Shown: positions 1-6,927 of the stretch, one piece after another
How positions within the stretch are numbered: the first letter of the stretch is position 1
How the letters are laid out: each line of letters begins with the position of its first letter
Assembly: GCA_020029625.1 (NCBI GenBank)
Contig: JAIBJP010000046.1
Location: forward strand, 1-11,017
From: Actinomycetota bacterium
GTDB taxonomy: Bacteria; Actinomycetota; Thermoleophilia; Gaiellales; Gaiellaceae
Length of the DNA stretch: 11,017 nucleotides
Direction: 5' to 3'
Notes under the pieces: model-generated
The model's input: only the letters and a program-made list of their open reading frames with translations
What the model was told of the DNA's origin: nothing
The model's database searches: none
Translations under genes and position numbers: made by a program

Positions 1-13
1 CAAAGGGGGAAGC

Positions 14-172
14 ATGGCGAAAGTAGTCAACTGTGAGTGTGGTCAGACGGTCCGCGGCGAGACCGACGATGAGTTGGTCGCGGGCGTTGAGGCGCACGTT
101 CGGCAGGATCACCCGGAGATGGTGGGTCAGATGTCTCGGGACGACATCCTCGGGATGGCGGAGGAGGCATAG
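14..172 (+). CDS. DUF1059 family small protein
   Basis: A 52-residue protein starting at ATG with a GGGGGA ribosome-binding site just upstream. It begins MAKVVNCECG and contains a VEAHVRQDHPEM segment, the pattern of the DUF1059 family of small bacterial and archaeal proteins; no biochemical role is known to me. The visible chemistry is a CxC pair (C7, C9) plus two histidines (H28, H33) five apart, which could form a small metal site of zinc-finger type; that is inference. It ends in an acidic tail (MAEEA) and its TAG stop is followed at once, in the same frame, by the DsrE-like gene. The two are evidently co-transcribed. The family call is from recognition of the sequence. Confidence 0.8.
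   Translation: MAKVVNCECGQTVRGETDDELVAGVEAHVRQDHPEMVGQMSRDDILGMAEEA
160..167 (+). promoter_or_regulatory. Strong Shine-Dalgarno deciding the CTG start of the DsrE-like gene
   Basis: GGAGGAGG lies inside the last codons of the DUF1059 gene, 5 nt before CTG at 173. The spacing is normal for initiation at that CTG. The next usable start, GTG at 242, has no comparable site and would remove the first strand and helix of the DsrE fold. Confidence 0.6.
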
Positions 173-523
173 CTGGCCAAGATCCTCGTCCATCTCGCCA
201 CCGGGCCTGAGAACCCGACGCGCGCCGCGCTAGGGCTGCTCGTGGCGCGGACGGCTGTGGACGAGGGGCATGAAGTGCAAGTTTTCATCGCGGGCGATGG
301 GGTCCAACTCGTCCGCGAGGAGACGGCGGCGGCGGCGCAGGGAATCGGGACGGGGTCGGTAGCGGAGCATCTCGAGGCCCTCCGCGGCGCCGGCGTGACG
401 GTCTACCTTTCCGGCATGTCGAGCAAGGCGCGCGGAATAGAGGGCGGGAAGGGTTACGAGCTGGCCACGCCGCAGAAACTCGTGGAGCTCGCGGTCTGGA
501 GCGAGACCACGCTCGTCTACTAG
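173..523 (+). CDS. DsrE-like family protein, probable CTG start
   Basis: About 116 residues. The sequence KILVHLATGPENPTRAALG, then ARTAVDEGHEVQVFIAGDGVQLV, then a late VYLSGMSSKARG segment, is the alpha/beta fold of the DsrE/DsrF-like family, which includes sulfur-relay subunits and many uncharacterised homologues. The conserved N-terminus can be read only if translation begins at CTG 173, directly after the DUF1059 stop and behind a strong Shine-Dalgarno. GTG 242 would delete 23 conserved residues. The protein contains no cysteine, so it cannot carry sulfur as DsrE and TusD do; its function is open. The same-frame TAG junction also permits low-level readthrough into a DUF1059-DsrE fusion, which is speculative. 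Confidence is high for the family and moderate for the start. Confidence 0.75.
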   Translation: MAKILVHLATGPENPTRAALGLLVARTAVDEGHEVQVFIAGDGVQLVREETAAAAQGIGTGSVAEHLEALRGAGVTVYLSGMSSKARGIEGGKGYELATPQKLVELAVWSETTLVY

Positions 524-588
524 GAGTCGCTCGTCCGGTCCGGTCGGCAAACTTCGCGCGCGTGCACCTGCGCTCAATTCGCCTCAAT

Positions 589-627
589 CGTGGGGGAATC
601 CAGGGTTCCCCCACGGACCCCCTCCTT
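589..627 (-). repeat. 39-nt palindromic repeat, copy A (minus orientation)
   Basis: Read on the minus strand this is AAGGAGGGGG, a 3-nt linker, CGTGGGGGAACC, a 3-nt loop, then GATTCCCCCACG. The hairpin arms are plus positions 589-600 and 604-615; the ten outer pairs are perfect. It differs from copy B at 6928-6966 at only 5 of 39 positions. It sits between the DsrE-like stop and the smc start. There is no T-run, so a classical intrinsic terminator is unlikely. Confidence 0.75.
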
Positions 628-644
628 AAGGCCCGGTCCCCCTT

Positions 645-2795
645 CTGTTTCTGACGGCCATCAAAATCCGCGGCTTCAAGTCGTTCCCTGACCCCGTCGA
701 GATCCGCCTCGAGCCGGGCGTGGCCGTGGTCGTGGGCCCGAACGGCTCCGGGAAGTCGAATGTTGCCGACGCGATCGTCTGGGCCGCGGGAAGTCTCAGC
801 CCGAGCGAGCTTCGCGCCGAGAAGCCGGACGACGTCCTCTTCGCGGGAGGGCCAGGCCGTGCCGCAGCCGACCACGCGGAGGTCGAGTTGCTCTTCGACA
901 ACGAGGACGGTGAGGGACCTGCCGATTTCTCGGAGCTGTCGATCGCCCGCCGACTTCATCGCGGCGGCGAGGGCGAATACCTCGTCAACCGCGCACGCGT
1001 CCGCCGGACCGACGTGGTCGAGCTGCTCGCCGAGGTCGGCCTCGGCACGGAGCTCCATTCCGTGATCGGGCAGGGTCGTGTCGAGCAGATTCTGGGCTCG
1101 AAGCCGGCCGAGAGGCGGGCTCTGGTCGAGGAGGCCGCGGGCCTGGGGCGCTTCAAACAGCGGCGACACCGGGCCGAGCTCAAGCTCGCCCGCGTCGAGA
1201 TCCAGGTCGAACGCGCGCGCGACCTCGAGGAAGAAGTGCGGAAGCGCCTGCGACCCCTTGCTCTGCAGGCGACGGCGGCTCAGCGTGCGGAAAAGCTGGT
1301 GGGAGAGATCGAGGCGCGCCGTGGTCGGATCGCCGCGGCGGAGCTGGAGCGGATCGAGCGCCGCCTGGCTGAAGTGGCCGAGCGGCGCACGGAAGCCGAG
1401 CTCGAGCGCAAGACGCGCGACGACAAGCTCGGCGGTGTGCTCGACGAGCGGCGCCGGGCCGAGGAGGAGCTGGCGGAGGCCGCCGGCCGCCACGAGCAGG
1501 CCACGGCCGCGCTCTACAGGCTGCGGAGCGCCGTGGAGCGGGTCGAGCTCCGGAGGGAGCAGGCCGAAGAAGTGGGCGGCGGGTTGCGGGCCGACGCCGC
1601 GACGCCGCGTCTCCCCGTCGTGGGCGACCCGACGTATGAGGGCGCGCTTGCCGCGGCGCGCGGGTGGGTGGTGGCGCCGAGCGATTTCTCCCGCGCGCTG
1701 ACGCGGCTCCGAGAGGCCTACAACGAAGGCGTGGACGCCGTCCTCGTTCACGCGGCCAGCCAGGTCTGGTTCGCCAGCGGATCACTGGGTCGTGCGGAAG
1801 AGCCGCCGCGATCGACTCTCCTGGATGGACTGGCCGAGGTATCCGAACGCGCTGCCGGCCTCCTGGGAGGCGCGGCCGAGACCGCAGCTCGCTTCGAAGC
1901 GCCGCTGAAGGCGCGGGTCGACGCAGGCGGAAGCCGTTCGGGAGAGCTGGGCGAGGAGCTGCGCGCCCTTGGGGCACGGGAGGCAGAGCTGCGGCGCGCG
2001 GCGGGCGAGTCGGCCGAGCGCCTGGCGGCGGTTGGAATTGAAGCCGCGAGGCTCGAGCGGGAGCGCGAGGAAGTTCTTGAACGCCTTCCCGAGGGCGAGG
2101 CGGCGGAGCCACTCACCGACGAGCAGGTGGAAGAGCTCCGCGCTGAGATCGCGCGCCTCGAGCGCCGTCGCGAAGCTCTCGGCCAGGTCAACCCGCTCGC
2201 CGCGGAGGAACATGCCCGCGAGAAGGCCCGGCTGGAGGAGCTCGTCCTCCAGCGCGAAGACCTCGAGCAGTCGCTGGCCGAGCTGGCCAAGCTCCGCGAC
2301 GAGCTCGCGGAGACCGTCGAAAAGCGCTTCGAGGAGACCTATGCGGCGGTCGAGCGCCGGTTCGCCGAGGTCGCCGGGACGCTGTTCCCGGGCGGAAAGG
2401 GCCGGCTCATCCGCGAAGAGGACGGCGAGGAGCCGGGCATCGAGATCGAGCTCCAGCCGGGCGGCAAGCGGGTGACGCGCCTGTCGCTCCTCTCCGGGGG
2501 CGAAAAGGCTCTCGGCGCCATCTCCTTCCTGTTCGCCCTCTTCCTCGCCCGGCCGTGCCCCTTCTACCTGCTGGACGAGGTCGAGGCCGCGCTCGACGAC
2601 ACGAACATCGGCCGTTTCGTCGACCTGTTGGGCCGCTTCTCCGATCGCGCCCAGTTCATCGTCGTCACCCATCAGAAGAGGACGATGGAGGCCGCGGATA
2701 TTCTCTACGGCGTCACCATGGGCGCCCAGGGGGTCACCGAGGTCGTCTCCAAGCGGCTCGCAACGCATTCGCGTCCTGTTACACACGCAGCGTGA
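645..2795 (+). CDS. smc: Chromosome segregation ATPase Smc, unusually short
   Basis: SMC subunit of the chromosome-organising condensin; an ATP-dependent DNA loop extruder normally partnered by ScpA and ScpB, which are not in this window. Walker A GPNGSGKS is at residues 31-38, the signature LSGGEK at 616-621, Walker B FYLLDE at 640-645 and the switch histidine (VTH) near 676. An in-frame TAA at 627 and the conserved start FLTAIKIRGFKSF force initiation upstream of the first GTG (720); CTG 645 aligns exactly with the usual SMC methionine. No Shine-Dalgarno is visible. The protein is about 716 residues against the usual 1150-1200. Both heads are complete; the coiled-coil arms (about 167-315 and 430-570) are under half the normal length and the middle region (about 321-390, containing DPTYEGALAAARGWVV) is a reduced hinge. 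The reading frame is unbroken. It overlaps ftsY by 4 nt. Confidence 0.93.
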   Translation: MFLTAIKIRGFKSFPDPVEIRLEPGVAVVVGPNGSGKSNVADAIVWAAGSLSPSELRAEKPDDVLFAGGPGRAAADHAEVELLFDNEDGEGPADFSELSIARRLHRGGEGEYLVNRARVRRTDVVELLAEVGLGTELHSVIGQGRVEQILGSKPAERRALVEEAAGLGRFKQRRHRAELKLARVEIQVERARDLEEEVRKRLRPLALQATAAQRAEKLVGEIEARRGRIAAAELERIERRLAEVAERRTEAELERKTRDDKLGGVLDERRRAEEELAEAAGRHEQATAALYRLRSAVERVELRREQAEEVGGGLRADAATPRLPVVGDPTYEGALAAARGWVVAPSDFSRALTRLREAYNEGVDAVLVHAASQVWFASGSLGRAEEPPRSTLLDGLAEVSERAAGLLGGAAETAARFEAPLKARVDAGGSRSGELGEELRALGAREAELRRAAGESAERLAAVGIEAARLEREREEVLERLPEGEAAEPLTDEQVEELRAEIARLERRREALGQVNPLAAEEHAREKARLEELVLQREDLEQSLAELAKLRDELAETVEKRFEETYAAVERRFAEVAGTLFPGGKGRLIREEDGEEPGIEIELQPGGKRVTRLSLLSGGEKALGAISFLFALFLARPCPFYLLDEVEAALDDTNIGRFVDLLGRFSDRAQFIVVTHQKRTMEAADILYGVTMGAQGVTEVVSKRLATHSRPVTHAA

Positions 2796-3751
2796 GCCGC
2801 AGTTGGGCCGAGCTCTTCGGCGAGGAGGAGCAGCCCTCCGAGGAGGAGCAGGAGGACCGGAAGGGCTGGCTCGGTCGCCTACGCGAATCCCTTGCCGGCA
2901 GTCGGCAGGCCCTCACCCAGGACCTCTTCTTCGACCCCGCTGACGAGGAGTCGTGGGAACGGGTCGAGGAAGCGCTCATCCAGGCGGACGTGGGCGTGCC
3001 GGCGACGGTCGAGATCGTCCGGCGCCTCGAGCAGCGTGAGCCCGGAAGCGAGGGTGAGCTCCTCCAGGTTCTCGAGGAGGTACTCACTGAGATTCTCCTC
3101 GGGGAGGGCGGCGGGCGGCTCGCGGTCTCCGAAGCGCCCAGTGTCGTCCTCGTCGTCGGGGTCAATGGCACGGGCAAGACGACGACGATCGGGAAGCTCG
3201 CCGACCGACTCCGCGAGCACGGGCACTCAGTGATCGTTGCGGCCGCGGACACCTTCCGCGCGGCCGCCGACGAGCAGCTCGAGATCTGGGCGCAGCGCGC
3301 GGGAGCCGACTTCGTGGGGGCCACGCGGGGAGCGGACCCGGCGGCCGTCGCCTACGACGCCATCCAGGCCGCCGAGGCGCGGGGACACGACATCGTCCTC
3401 GTGGACACGGCCGGCCGGCTGCACACCCAGACGAATCTCATGGAAGAGCTGGCCAAGATCCGGCGCGTGATTGCGTCGCGGGTCGAGGGCGCGCCGCACG
3501 AGACTCTCCTGGTCGTCGACGCGACGACCGGCCAGAACGGCCTGCAGCAGGCGCGGCTGTTCAACGAAGCCGTCCAGGTCACGGGTGTGGCGCTCACCAA
3601 GCTGGACGGGAGCGCGAAGGGCGGCATCGCCGTCGCCATCGCGCACGAACTGGGGCTCCCGGTCAAGCTTGTCGGCGTGGGAGAGACGCTGGAAGATCTC
3701 CAGCCGTTCGACGCGCCCGAGTTCGCGCGGGCGCTCGTCTCCTCGGAGTAG
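2792..3751 (+). CDS. ftsY: Signal recognition particle receptor FtsY
   Basis: SRP receptor GTPase (319 residues), which docks the Ffh-ribosome complex at the membrane and releases it on GTP hydrolysis. A short acidic N-terminus (residues 11-22) replaces the long A domain of E. coli FtsY. It is followed by the helical N domain and a full G domain: G1 GVNGTGKT 123-130, G2 DTFRAAA 153-159, G3 DTAGR 205-209, G4 TKLDG 269-273, and the closing GVGETLEDLQPFD. The start is GTG 2792, which shares four bases (GTGA) with the smc stop and implies translational coupling. The longer upstream frame reads through smc coding sequence and is not used. FtsY rather than Ffh because there is no Met-rich M domain and the G2 box is DTFRAAA. 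Confidence 0.96.
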   Translation: MSRSWAELFGEEEQPSEEEQEDRKGWLGRLRESLAGSRQALTQDLFFDPADEESWERVEEALIQADVGVPATVEIVRRLEQREPGSEGELLQVLEEVLTEILLGEGGGRLAVSEAPSVVLVVGVNGTGKTTTIGKLADRLREHGHSVIVAAADTFRAAADEQLEIWAQRAGADFVGATRGADPAAVAYDAIQAAEARGHDIVLVDTAGRLHTQTNLMEELAKIRRVIASRVEGAPHETLLVVDATTGQNGLQQARLFNEAVQVTGVALTKLDGSAKGGIAVAIAHELGLPVKLVGVGETLEDLQPFDAPEFARALVSSE

Positions 3752-3753
3752 CC

Positions 3754-4269
3754 ATGCGAGACGAGCTCGAGACGCCGAGGCTTCGCCTGCGCCGCTGGCG
3801 CGCGGGCGACTTGGAAGCGCTGGCGGGCTGGCACGTCGATCCCGAGCTCATGCGACATATGCCCAAGCTCGCGTTCACCCGGGAAGAGATGGAGGCCGAC
3901 ATCGAGCGCTACGAGCGCCACTGGGCCGAGCACGGCTTCGGCCTCTGGGCCGCCGAGGACAAGGAGGGCGGGACACTGATCGGGCGGGTGGGCCTCTCCT
4001 ACCACCGTGTGTGGCCGGACGACCCTGAGGTGGGGTGGCTCATCGACACCCGTTGGCAGGGAAAAGGCCTGGCGACGGAGGCGGGCGCCGCGTGCCTGCG
4101 CTACGCGTTCGGCGAACTGGGCTTCAAGCGCGTTGTCAGCATCTGCACAGTTGAGAACGCCGCTTCGCGCCGAGTAATGGAGAAGCTGGGCCTCCGCTTT
4201 TGGCAGGACATCCACGACTCGAAGCACGATCTGGCGCTGCTCCTGCACGTTCGCGAGCACAGCGATTAG
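3754..4269 (+). CDS. GNAT-family N-acetyltransferase (RimJ/RimL-like)
   Basis: A 171-residue single-domain acetyl-CoA-dependent acetyltransferase. It opens ELETPRLRLRRWRAGDLEAL, the usual first strand and helix of the Acetyltransf_3 (RimJ/RimL) group. The acetyl-CoA loop is WQGKGLATEA (101-110, the R/QxxGxG/A motif), and the family-typical NAASRRVMEKLGL follows (135-147). The substrate cannot be predicted: relatives acetylate ribosomal protein N-termini, amino acids, antibiotics or other small amines. It starts at ATG 2 nt after the ftsY stop with GGAG at 3745-3748, so it is probably co-transcribed with smc-ftsY. Confidence 0.9.
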   Translation: MRDELETPRLRLRRWRAGDLEALAGWHVDPELMRHMPKLAFTREEMEADIERYERHWAEHGFGLWAAEDKEGGTLIGRVGLSYHRVWPDDPEVGWLIDTRWQGKGLATEAGAACLRYAFGELGFKRVVSICTVENAASRRVMEKLGLRFWQDIHDSKHDLALLLHVREHSD

Positions 4270-4278
4270 CCTCCCGGG

Positions 4279-4965
4279 GTGGCCGACCCGGTCTTCGTGA
4301 TCACAGGTGCCTCGAGCGGCATCGGCGAGGCGACCGCGCGCCGCGCCGCCGAGGCCGGGTACCGACTCGTGCTCGCGGCCCGTCGAGAAGAGAAACTGCG
4401 GGACCTGGCCGAGGAGCTCGGAGGTCCGGAGCGAGCGCTCGCAGTTCGCTGCGACGTCACGGAATGGGAGGACCAGGAGGCGATGGCGCGAACCTCCTTG
4501 GATCGCTTCGGCCGGATCGACGTCTCCTTCGCGAACGCAGGCTTCGGCGCCAAGCGCGGCTTCCTCGAAGAGACGCCCGAGTACTGGAAGAGCATGGTGC
4601 TCACGAACGTCTACGGCGCCGCGCTCACCATCCGCGCGACCCTCCCCGCCCTAAAGGATTCGCGCGGTCATCTGCTCCTGACGAGCTCCGTGGCCGGTCG
4701 CCGTGCCCTCGCCGGCTCGCTCTATTCCGCGACGAAGTGGGCGGTCACCGCGATGGGCGAGGCGGCGCGCCTGGAGCTGAACGGGACGGGCGTCCGCGTG
4801 ACGCTGATCGAGCCCGGCATGGTGGATACGCCGTTCTTCGACGATCGGCCGAAGGACGCACTCGAGCCTGACGACATCGCGCGAGCCGTGCTCTACGCAG
4901 TCACCCAACCGCCGCACGTCGACGTCAACGAGATCCTCGTCCGCCCGACCTCCCAGGAGAACTAG
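4279..4965 (+). CDS. Short-chain dehydrogenase/reductase (classical SDR)
   Basis: A 228-residue Rossmann-fold NAD(P)(H)-dependent oxidoreductase. Visible motifs are the cofactor loop TGASSGIG (9-16), CDVT (58-61), NAG (86-88), the catalytic Ser in LLLTSSVAG (136 or 137), and the catalytic pair YSATK (Tyr149, Lys153), followed by IEPGMVDTPF (177-186). An Ala-Ala-Arg-Arg after the second strand (33-36) suggests NADPH preference, which is inference. The substrate is unknown. The GTG start at 4279 places TGASSGIG the right distance from the N-terminus; it lies 9 nt after the GNAT stop with little Shine-Dalgarno, so translation may be coupled. Confidence 0.92.
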   Translation: MADPVFVITGASSGIGEATARRAAEAGYRLVLAARREEKLRDLAEELGGPERALAVRCDVTEWEDQEAMARTSLDRFGRIDVSFANAGFGAKRGFLEETPEYWKSMVLTNVYGAALTIRATLPALKDSRGHLLLTSSVAGRRALAGSLYSATKWAVTAMGEAARLELNGTGVRVTLIEPGMVDTPFFDDRPKDALEPDDIARAVLYAVTQPPHVDVNEILVRPTSQEN

Positions 4966-4997
4966 ACGCAGCGAAAGGCGGCCCTTAGGGTCCGGCT

Positions 4998-5309
4998 ATG
5001 TACTCGCGTGTCGTCCGCTACGAAGGCGTCTCCGAGGACGAGTGGGAGATCGGCGCCGGCTGGTTTCGCTACGACTATCTCCCCGTGGCGATGGAGGCGG
5101 AGGGCTTCGCCGGCGCCTACCTGTTCCGGGACCGGGAGGGCGAGGTCACGATGAGCGTGACGCTCTGGAAGGACGAGGCGACCGCCGCGGGGAGCGGGGA
5201 GGCTCTGCGGCAGCACCTGGACAAGTGGGCCGAGATGACGGGCCGCGTGCCGACCATCCAGACCTTCGAGGTCGTGCACGCCGAGATTCCGACGGGCTCG
5301 ACCGGTTAG
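4998..5309 (+). CDS. Small ABM-like (dimeric alpha/beta barrel) protein
   Basis: A 103-residue protein without signal peptide or membrane segment. The pattern of an opening strand (YSRVVRYEG), an amphipathic helix, then GFAGAYLFRDREGEVTMSVTLWKDEA (37-62) and a last strand TIQTFEVVHAEI resembles antibiotic-biosynthesis-monooxygenase-like ferredoxin-fold proteins, which usually dimerise and bind small hydrophobic ligands. No catalytic residue can be assigned, so enzyme activity is not claimed. It begins at ATG 32 nt after the SDR gene and ends 10 nt from the convergent dodecin stop. Being next to an SDR is compatible with a shared small-molecule role but proves nothing. I recognise the fold style, not a named gene. 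Confidence 0.7.
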   Translation: MYSRVVRYEGVSEDEWEIGAGWFRYDYLPVAMEAEGFAGAYLFRDREGEVTMSVTLWKDEATAAGSGEALRQHLDKWAEMTGRVPTIQTFEVVHAEIPTGSTG

Positions 5310-5319
5310 CTCAGCTGGC

Positions 5320-5526
5320 TCAGCGCTCGACGCCGAAAGCGATGTCCACTGTCGTTCGAAAGAGCGTGATCTGCTCGTTCTCGACGACCGCGCTCATCTC
5401 GACGACATGGGCGCCGTGGATGTCGCGGACGGTCTTGCTCGCCTCTTGAACGGCTACCTTCGTCGCCTCGGCGAAGCTGGTCGGCGACTGCCCGATGATC
5501 CGGATGATCTTGGCGATCTCTGCCAT
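5320..5526 (-). CDS. Dodecin family protein lacking the flavin-stacking Trp
   Basis: A 68-residue protein that fits dodecins: IIGQSPTSFAEATKVAVQEASKTVRDI, then the hairpin strands ending FRTTVDIAFGVE. Dodecins form hollow 12-subunit spheres; flavin-binding members store riboflavin or FMN between paired Trp residues. Here the segment that normally reads (L/R)xWFEV is DIHGAHVV (35-42), with Gly38 where the Trp should be, so ordinary flavin stacking is not expected. Some family members, such as the calcium dodecins of mycobacteria, also do not bind flavin. The start is ATG with AAGGAGG 6 nt upstream, the best ribosome-binding site in the window. It is the only minus-strand gene: convergent with the ABM-like gene, divergent from ffh with a 50-nt shared promoter region. 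Confidence 0.88.
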   Translation of the reverse strand: MAEIAKIIRIIGQSPTSFAEATKVAVQEASKTVRDIHGAHVVEMSAVVENEQITLFRTTVDIAFGVER

Positions 5527-5576
5527 TTCTGCCTCCTTGAGTCGAAAACCCCATAGCTACACTTCTCGGCCGGCCC

Positions 5577-6908
5577 ATGTTTGACACGCTTTCCGACAAG
5601 CTGCAAGCCACCCTCGGCGATCTCCGCGGTCATGGGAAGCTCTCCGAGGAGGCTCTTTCGAAGGCCATGCGCGAGATCCGGCTCGCGCTCCTCGAGGCTG
5701 ACGTCAACTTCCAGGTCGTGAAGGAGTTCGTCGCGCGTGTGCGCGAGCGCGCCGCCGGCGCGGAGGTGACGAAGAGCCTCACGCCCGGCCAGGAGGTCGT
5801 GCGGATCGTCCACGAGGAGCTGACCGCGATCATGGGTCAGGGCGGCTCGAAGCTCGCGTTCGCCGGCCGGCCGCCGACGGTGATCCTCCTGGCGGGCCTA
5901 CAGGGCTCCGGGAAGACCACGGCAGCCGCCAAGCTCGCGCTGCTGCTGCGCCGCGAGGGGAAGGCTCCCGCACTCGTCGCGGCGGACCTCCAGCGTCCGG
6001 CCGCCATCGACCAGCTCGAGCAGCTGGCCAAGCAGATTCAGATCCCGGTCCACGTGGACAAGGGCGCAAAGGATCCGGTCGCGGTCGTCAAGGAGGGCAT
6101 CGAGCAGGCCCGGGCGCAGGGCCGGGACACGGTCATCCTCGACACCGCGGGGCGCCTCCACGTCGACGAGGAGATGATGGATCAGCTCGCGCGGGTGCGG
6201 GCAGCCGCGAAGCCGCACAACGTCCTCCTCGTCCTCGACGCGATGACAGGTCAGGACGCCGTCAACGTCGCGGAGGCGTTCTCGAAGACCGTCGATTTCG
6301 ACGGCATCGTCCTGACGAAGCTCGACGGTGACGCGCGCGGCGGCGCCGCGCTTTCCGTCAAGGCCGTCACCGGCAAGCCGATCAAGCTCGCCTCGACCGG
6401 GGAGAAGCTCGACCAGCTCGAGTACTTCCATCCCGACCGCATGGCCTCGCGCATCCTCGGCATGGGGGACGTGATGACCCTGATCGAGCGGGCTGAGGCC
6501 GCGGCCGAGAAGGACGAGCAGGCAGAGATGGAGAAGCGTCTCCTCCAGGGGCGCTTTACGTTCGACGACTTCCTCCAGGCCTACAAGATGATGCGGCGGA
6601 TGGGCTCGATGAAGAACGTCATCTCGCTCATTCCCGGCCTGGGGAAGCAGCTCCAGGGCGTCAACGTCGACGACCGCGAGCTCGGCCGGGTCGAGGCGAT
6701 CGTTCTCTCGATGACCGCGGAGGAGCGCTCCCACCCGGAGATCATCAAGGGCTCTCGCCGGGCGCGCATCGCGGCCGGGAGCGGAACGACGGTGCAGCAG
6801 GTCAATCAGCTGCTCGCCGCGCGCAAGCAGATGGAGAAGATGATGAAGCAGTTCGGGCGCGGCAAGATGCCGAACCTGCAATCCATAGTGGCTCAACAGC
6901 GAAGATGA
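5577..6908 (+). CDS. ffh: Signal recognition particle protein Ffh
   Basis: The SRP54 homologue (443 residues): binds signal sequences as they leave the ribosome, binds SRP RNA, and forms the paired GTPase complex with FtsY. The N domain (1-95) precedes a complete G domain: G1 GLQGSGKT 107-114, DLQRPAA 137-143, G3 DTAGR 189-193, G4 TKLDG 247-251. The M domain (about 296-443) is Met-rich (KMMRRMGSM, QMEKMMKQF) with the SRP-RNA-binding SRRARIAAGSGT at 393-404. The length is standard. The ATG has no Shine-Dalgarno; a TACACT box at 5558-5563 ends 13 nt before it, so the message may be nearly leaderless (inference). The SRP RNA gene itself is not seen in this window. Confidence 0.97.
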   Translation: MFDTLSDKLQATLGDLRGHGKLSEEALSKAMREIRLALLEADVNFQVVKEFVARVRERAAGAEVTKSLTPGQEVVRIVHEELTAIMGQGGSKLAFAGRPPTVILLAGLQGSGKTTAAAKLALLLRREGKAPALVAADLQRPAAIDQLEQLAKQIQIPVHVDKGAKDPVAVVKEGIEQARAQGRDTVILDTAGRLHVDEEMMDQLARVRAAAKPHNVLLVLDAMTGQDAVNVAEAFSKTVDFDGIVLTKLDGDARGGAALSVKAVTGKPIKLASTGEKLDQLEYFHPDRMASRILGMGDVMTLIERAEAAAEKDEQAEMEKRLLQGRFTFDDFLQAYKMMRRMGSMKNVISLIPGLGKQLQGVNVDDRELGRVEAIVLSMTAEERSHPEIIKGSRRARIAAGSGTTVQQVNQLLAARKQMEKMMKQFGRGKMPNLQSIVAQQRR

Positions 6909-6927
6909 CCACGCCCGTGCAATGGAA

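Noticed and set aside
571..590. Direct repeat CTCAAT...CTCAAT before copy A.
   Set aside because: Only six bases repeated once; too short to separate from chance and not matched near copy B.
524..644. Possible SRP RNA or other small RNA gene in the smc upstream gap.
   Set aside because: The gap is short, the hairpin is explained by the repeat, and no GNRA-capped SRP RNA-like helix is seen.
285..1751. Long open frame on the minus strand opposite smc (about 488 codons).
   Set aside because: Composition is the mirror of a GC-rich coding gene, there are no recognisable domains, and it runs antisense through well-conserved smc sequence and copy A of the repeat.
5309..5324. Direct repeat GCTCAGC-TG-GCTCAGC at the convergent gene junction.
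   Set aside because: Seven bases, two copies, partly coding; no hairpin suited to a bidirectional terminator was found.
5300..5373. tRNA-like landmarks: TAGCTCAGCTGG (D-arm style), GAA in an anticodon position (5335-5337), and TTCGAAA (T-loop style) at near canonical spacing.
   Set aside because: The acceptor arms do not pair, the T stem is mostly mismatched, position 33 is C not T, and most of the stretch is the coding end of the dodecin gene on the minus strand. Taken as coincidence; a tRNA covariance scan would settle it.
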